A stretch of 7,386 nucleotides of DNA from Chloroflexota bacterium (GTDB lineage: Bacteria; Chloroflexota; Anaerolineae; Promineifilales; Promineifilaceae), in NCBI GenBank assembly GCA_008501785.1, contig QQUD01000302.1, positions 1 to 7,386 on the forward strand, in the 5' to 3' direction. The notes beneath the pieces were generated by a model. That model saw nothing but the letters and a program-made list of their open reading frames with translations. It was not told the origin of the DNA and did no database searches. The position numbers were made by a program, and so were the translations under genes. Below, piece by piece: positions 4,041-7,386 of the stretch (the first letter of the stretch is position 1; the number at the start of each line of letters is the position of its first letter).

Positions 4041-6455
4041 TTATTCTACAATAATTGAGCCTAAGATGTAGCGATCTCCTGCTAGATTACCGTCTGGGTC
4101 TGAGATGTGCAGGCGGCGGTTGCCGATCATTTCGTAGACGCCGACTTCGATAAAGTAAGTGCCAGGGGGAAGCGTGTCTGGGATTTCCATGCGGTAGGGG
4201 TCGGTCATGCGCTGGCCGGGAAGCCATTTGGGAATCCAGAGGTGGGTGGGCATGGAACCGCCGAGCGGTGTGTAATCGAGTGAAATGTGGGGAACATTGC
4301 CTGGATCGATGAGATGCACAAAGATTGTGTAACTCTCTTCGGCACGAGCTAGACTTTCCCAGGTGAGGTTGATGTTGATGGCGTCGCCGCGTTTGGTGAT
4401 GAGGGGTTGTTCGGCGGGCCAGGGGGCTGTGAAACGGCCGTTTTCCCCCCTCACACTCGCCTTCACCAACCCAACCCGCTGCCGAAAATTCGCCAATAAA
4501 TGATCCGTTGTTATGGAGAACTGCTGTGATTCAACTTCAAGTGTGCCGAGTGAAATATTTAGCGGGAATTCCTGATCCTGGCTCAAGTTTTTGATGTTGA
4601 GCGTCATCGGGTAACTGCCTGTTGGTAAATCATGCGGCAGTGCAAAATCAAATCGTTCAACAATGACTTCACCTTCCCACCACCTTGGCGTGACTAAGTG
4701 GCTGTCGGTTGTGAATTCGAAACGCATGTCACCTACTTGCAAAATAGGAATGTAGAAATCGGCGGTTTCGGCTGGGGCACGCATGGCCAACGTGAAGGGG
4801 ACGAAATCACCGGCGATAACGGCCGTTTCCTCCACCTCATACCCCACAACCTCAATTTCACCCGCTGCAACACTGAGCGGTGTTAAGTTGTCAGGAACCG
4901 TTGAGTCGCCCGGTTCGAGTACCTCATAAAACGGCCCATCTGGACGCAGCCGAAAATCTGTGCCAGCAATCGCATCGGGGCGAAAATTGCTGAAGTAGAG
5001 TGGCAGTCCATTGGCAAAAATTCCTTCTTGCCAGGGATTGCTGCCCCCGGTAGAGATAAACACGGGTTTTACGTCGACAGGGTCTGGCCAACGTTCATCG
5101 ACAAGCTGTGTGTACCAGAGCGGCGTCATCCGTTCCCAGTCGTTAAGCAGTGAAGCCCCTTCACCAGTTCCGGCAAAGCGGTCAAACATTGCGTTGACAT
5201 AATCGTTGCCTTCGCTGTAGTCGCGCAGTGAGACGCGGGGTGCATTACGAGCAATTTGCAGGATAGGGCCGAGGAGGAAAACGGCCGTTACCAACAATCC
5301 CACCATCCGCAATTCCAACTTAAATCGACGCTGCACCAACACCAGCAACCCCCAAAACCCAATTCCCGCTAACAGCCCAATCACCATCAGCGGACCCAGC
5401 ATATAGGCCATGATGTCTTGCGCACGCAGGCTAATGACAAAGGCGTAGGTGCCGAGGAAGGTGGTGAGGTAGAGGAAGATTGGGAGATTGAGAGATTGGG
5501 AGATTTTCTCCATCTTTGCGTCTTTGCGTCTTTGCGCGAGAAAAAATGGTAAAGCTAATGCAAAAAGCGCCAGTAAAATAAGGGGCAATGCATACTGAAG
5601 ACGGAGAATACTCCAGAAGACGGTGAGCCGCTGGGGTTGTTCGGCGAGGGTGAAATAGGGCAGGCTCTCGCTGAGGCCGCGTGCCAGTGTGTGATCAAGG
5701 AAGCCGTTTAGCGTGTTCATGGTGATGGGACCAAACGGCACGAATGGGCTGCGGATTGGATAGTAAAGGAAGAGACTCAAACCAAGTAAGGCAAATGCCA
5801 CCATTTTGAGCAAGGTACGCCAATCGCGGAGAATTAACGGCCGTTCCCACAAAATAAACAGCGCATACCCCGGAAATGCAAAAACGGTCAGCGGATGGTG
5901 TGCCACACCCAATCCGGCAGAAACACAGAAAATATAGAGCCACCTGGCCCCTTTTTCATTCTGATTGGCCCACCACTCTGTCAAAAAGTAGAGGTTTGCC
6001 ATCAGAAACGTGGCGGTGATGATGTGTGGGTTGGCGTGGATAGCGTGTTGCCAGATGTTAACGGCCGTTCCCACCGTTAACGCGCCAAACACAGCGGCCT
6101 TTGTTCCTAACCCCACAAGGGACAGGTCTTTTGGCCCTGTCAGGTTTGCAGCCAACGTGCGAATCGTGCCAAACACAAAAAAGGCTGCCAGCGATGCCGA
6201 TGTGGCCGAAAGCAAATGCATTCGCCAGGGGTATTCGCCAAAAGGTATGAACTTTTGGAAAAGATGACCCACTAGCGTAATAAATGCATATCCAGGTGGA
6301 TGGGCAATGCCCAACGTGTTGGCAATAAACGTGTATTCGGTCGGATCACCAAGCACCAAAGTTTGCGCCAATGTAGAGATGTAAAGGATAGGAATAAGTG
6401 CTAACGCAAGAATAGTGATGATTTTTCGTTTTGGTAGGTTGTTGATAATTTTCAT
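4041..6455 (-). CDS. GT-C fold membrane glycosyltransferase, DUF2723-like, with C-terminal beta-sandwich domains
   Basis: This 804-residue protein has about 10-11 membrane spans in residues 12-402 and a large C-terminal region (about 405-804) expected outside the membrane. After the first span comes GDPTEYTF with Asp37 in the position of the catalytic Asp of GT-C enzymes, then LGIAHPPGYAF (His52-Pro-Pro-Gly55), the signature of DUF2723-type transferases. Such enzymes use a lipid-linked sugar and act on the outer face of the membrane; donor and acceptor here are unknown. Residues about 527-640 and 650-804 look like two related beta-sandwich modules, the last with 'DTLPPGTYFIEVGVYE'. The ATG at 6455 follows the upstream GT4 stop by 12 nt and has no clear Shine-Dalgarno sequence. 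Oddities: an in-frame double tandem array in the loop at residues 307-326, and five ACGGCCGT palindromes in the coding sequence. Family placement is confident, exact chemistry is not. Confidence 0.87.
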   Translation of the reverse strand: MKIINNLPKRKIITILALALIPILYISTLAQTLVLGDPTEYTFIANTLGIAHPPGYAFITLVGHLFQKFIPFGEYPWRMHLLSATSASLAAFFVFGTIRTLAANLTGPKDLSLVGLGTKAAVFGALTVGTAVNIWQHAIHANPHIITATFLMANLYFLTEWWANQNEKGARWLYIFCVSAGLGVAHHPLTVFAFPGYALFILWERPLILRDWRTLLKMVAFALLGLSLFLYYPIRSPFVPFGPITMNTLNGFLDHTLARGLSESLPYFTLAEQPQRLTVFWSILRLQYALPLILLALFALALPFFLAQRRKDAKMEKISQSLNLPIFLYLTTFLGTYAFVISLRAQDIMAYMLGPLMVIGLLAGIGFWGLLVLVQRRFKLELRMVGLLVTAVFLLGPILQIARNAPRVSLRDYSEGNDYVNAMFDRFAGTGEGASLLNDWERMTPLWYTQLVDERWPDPVDVKPVFISTGGSNPWQEGIFANGLPLYFSNFRPDAIAGTDFRLRPDGPFYEVLEPGDSTVPDNLTPLSVAAGEIEVVGYEVEETAVIAGDFVPFTLAMRAPAETADFYIPILQVGDMRFEFTTDSHLVTPRWWEGEVIVERFDFALPHDLPTGSYPMTLNIKNLSQDQEFPLNISLGTLEVESQQFSITTDHLLANFRQRVGLVKASVRGENGRFTAPWPAEQPLITKRGDAININLTWESLARAEESYTIFVHLIDPGNVPHISLDYTPLGGSMPTHLWIPKWLPGQRMTDPYRMEIPDTLPPGTYFIEVGVYEMIGNRRLHISDPDGNLAGDRYILGSIIVE
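4434..4441. repeat. ACGGCCGT palindrome, site C
   Basis: It lies in the last beta-sandwich module of the DUF2723-like gene and is read in another frame as Asn-Gly-Arg (minus strand). This is the sharpest composition switch of all: left G24/C9, right G4/C25, with a run of six C three bases after the dyad. Confidence 0.85.
4819..4826. repeat. ACGGCCGT palindrome, site D
   Basis: It is read as Thr-Ala-Val on the minus strand in the first beta-sandwich module. Flanks: left G19/C13, right G3/C23. Confidence 0.85.
5281..5288. repeat. ACGGCCGT palindrome, site E
   Basis: It is read as Thr-Ala-Val in the last membrane span of the DUF2723-like protein. Flanks: left G20/C8, right G4/C20; the C-rich stretch continues to about 5400. 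Confidence 0.85.
5478..5540. repeat. Two adjacent 3 x 8-bp tandem arrays inside a coding region
   Basis: On the plus strand, GATTGGGA, GATTGAGA and GATTGGGA (5478-5501) are followed by an 11-base linker and three perfect copies of TCTTTGCG (5513-5536), then CGAG. Each array is 24 bp, so the frame of the host gene is kept although the unit is 8 bp. The translated segment is AQRRKDAKMEKISQSLNLP (residues 307-325), in a basic, probably cytoplasmic loop between two spans. The unit CGCAAAGA resembles dispersed repeats common in environmental bacterial genomes; that comparison is from memory. Confidence 0.7.
5837..5844. repeat. ACGGCCGT palindrome, site F
   Basis: It is read in the third frame as Glu-Arg-Pro (minus strand). 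It shares the 17-mer TTAACGGCCGTTCCCAC (5834-5850) with site G, 224 bp away. The flank bias is weak: left G12/C11, right G10/C15. Confidence 0.85.
6061..6068. repeat. ACGGCCGT palindrome, site G
   Basis: It is read as Thr-Ala-Val in a membrane span. Flanks: left G22/C5, right G7/C21. A further CCGTTAAC follows at 6074-6081, making an 8-bp inverted repeat with GTTAACGG (6057-6064). Confidence 0.85.
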
Positions 6456-6467
6456 ACAGTCTGTGCA

Positions 6468-7385
6468 TTATTTATTTGATAAGACCTTCTCGTAAACGGC
6501 CGTTGTCGCCGCAGCCGTGCGTTCCCAGCTAAATTTTTGAACCTGCTGCAAACCCATCTCTTGCCGATGTTTGTATTCATCTCGATTGGTGAGTAGGTGA
6601 CGAATCACAGCCGTCATCTCTTCCGTGTTGGTAGGGTCAAAATAAACGGCGGCGTCTCCACCCACTTCGGGCAAACTGCTGCGATTGCTAGACGCAACCA
6701 CCTGCCTACAAGCCATATGCTCTAAAATAGGCAGGCCAAATCCTTCGTACAGACTAGGATGCACAGCAAGTTCGGCACCAGCCAGTATGGCGGGTAAATC
6801 TTCATCTGGTACCCAGCCAAGCACTTGTACGGCGTCTTGCAGCCCTTCAGCTTCTATTTTGGCAAAAAAGTCGTTTGTGAGCCAACCTTTGCCCCCAGCC
6901 AGGACAAGGGAGAGGGAAGGAAAGAGGTGGCGTAAAGCCTTTAAAGCATCGAGCAATCGTGAGAGGTTCTTACGCGGCTCAATCGTGCTTAAGTGTATGA
7001 GATACCGCTCGGGTAACTGGTATGTCTGCCTGATGTGAGAGACCCTGGCTGGGGACACTGGTTGAAACAGGGAAGAGGGTGCCTCATACACAACATGTAT
7101 CTTAGCCGGGTCGATGTGGTAATGCTCGACGATATCTTGCTTACTTGCCTGCGAAATAGTGATGATAGCGTCAGCTTTGCGACAGTAAATGGGCATGGCT
7201 AAGTTCAAATACCAGTAGTTAAGTTTTTTGTGGTAAGCGGGAAATAGCTTAAAAATTAGATCATGTACGGTGAGGACGGTGGGAATGCCGTGCAGGGGCA
7301 TCAGCAGATGTTCGGTGCTGTGGAACAGGGTTGCGTCTGGTATCAGCCGGTTAAAGGGAATGTGTCCCATGTTTGCCAGCAAGAT
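6468..7385 (-). CDS. GT4-family (GT-B fold) glycosyltransferase, 5' partial
   Basis: The frame runs off the right edge, so the TTG at 7382 is not a trustworthy start; 305 residues are visible out of perhaps 370. Numbering from that TTG, residues 1-105 are the end of the N-terminal Rossmann domain ('FHSTEHLLMPL', 'TVLTVHDLIF', 'ITISQASKQDI'). The C-terminal nucleotide-sugar domain has the 'EPRKN' motif (135-139) with donor-binding Arg137 and Lys138, 'LVLAGGKGW', and the EX7E motif Glu213...Glu221 (EGFGLPILE), followed by 'NRSSLPEVGGDAA'. These mark a retaining GT4 enzyme that moves a sugar from a nucleotide donor on the cytoplasmic side; the sugar (mannose is common in similar enzymes) cannot be told. 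The usual 'ACGxPVV' reads ACRQVV here. It is the first visible gene of the set feeding the downstream membrane glycosyltransferase; its promoter is outside the window. Confidence 0.9.
   Translation of the reverse strand: MLLANMGHIPFNRLIPDATLFHSTEHLLMPLHGIPTVLTVHDLIFKLFPAYHKKLNYWYLNLAMPIYCRKADAIITISQASKQDIVEHYHIDPAKIHVVYEAPSSLFQPVSPARVSHIRQTYQLPERYLIHLSTIEPRKNLSRLLDALKALRHLFPSLSLVLAGGKGWLTNDFFAKIEAEGLQDAVQVLGWVPDEDLPAILAGAELAVHPSLYEGFGLPILEHMACRQVVASSNRSSLPEVGGDAAVYFDPTNTEEMTAVIRHLLTNRDEYKHRQEMGLQQVQKFSWERTAAATTAVYEKVLSNK
6496..6503. repeat. ACGGCCGT palindrome, site H
   Basis: It is read as Thr-Ala-Val close to the C-terminus of the GT4 enzyme. The left flank covers the AT-rich gene junction and shows no G excess (G6/C8); right G11/C16. 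Confidence 0.85.
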
Positions 7386-7386
7386 G

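Noticed and set aside
5478..5540. CRISPR array
   Set aside because: Units are 8-bp direct tandem repeats without spacers, and they lie in a coding frame.
5695..5943. 82-codon open frame on the minus strand in another frame of the DUF2723-like gene
   Set aside because: The main frame has membrane spans throughout and no breaks; the alternative has no start signal.
6685..7038. 117-codon open frame on the plus strand
   Set aside because: It is antisense to the conserved EPRKN and EX7E regions of the GT4 gene; its Ser/Pro/Cys-rich composition is typical of a shadow frame.
1..7386. tRNA, rRNA or transposase genes
   Set aside because: None was recognised on either strand; almost all DNA is accounted for by six coding regions, and no gap without a gene exceeds about 210 bases.

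Overview
The window is a 7.4 kb piece of a bacterial chromosome of moderate GC. Composition varies a lot locally: about 36% GC over 3601-4020, and well over 50% in parts of the membrane glycosyltransferase gene. Gene content fits a member of the Chloroflexota, probably Anaerolineae-like: a TgpA-type transglutaminase with an FEPT motif, a GAF-PAS-cyclase, and a DUF2723-type membrane protein with C-terminal beta-sandwich domains ending in a 'DLPPGTY..EVGVYE' style module. This placement is inference from protein style; no marker gene is present.

Layout. Bases 1-1575 (+) hold the 3' part of a membrane-anchored transglutaminase-like protein, cut by the window edge. Bases 1576-1783 are a regulatory gap with a good sigma70-type promoter, a perfect 10-bp palindrome at the predicted transcription start, a strong Shine-Dalgarno sequence and a possible short leader ORF. 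Bases 1784-3532 (+) encode a soluble class III nucleotidyl cyclase with coiled coil, GAF and PAS sensory domains. Four genes on the minus strand converge on it. In transcription order they are a GT4-type glycosyltransferase (6468-7385, 5' end outside the window), an 804-residue GT-C/DUF2723-like membrane glycosyltransferase (4041-6455), a 58-residue single-span membrane protein (3858-4034) and a 103-residue protein of unknown function (3568-3879). Gaps of 12 and 6 nt and a 22-nt overlap make them look like one operon for cell-surface glycan assembly with two small accessory genes.

The most striking signal is not a gene. The palindrome ACGGCCGT (seven of eight times AACGGCCGTT) occurs eight times, where about 0.1 is expected by chance. 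It lies inside three different genes and is read in all three codon frames. It sits where base composition flips: the 50 bases to the left are G-rich and the 50 to the right are C-rich (summed over eight sites, G:C about 141:67 left and 52:152 right by hand count). Because the pattern is dyad-symmetric it reads the same on both strands, as expected if a symmetric process such as cutting, resection, repair, fork arrest or modification works at these palindromes. A second unusual element is a pair of adjacent 3 x 8-bp tandem arrays (5478-5540) placed in frame in a cytoplasmic loop of the membrane glycosyltransferase.
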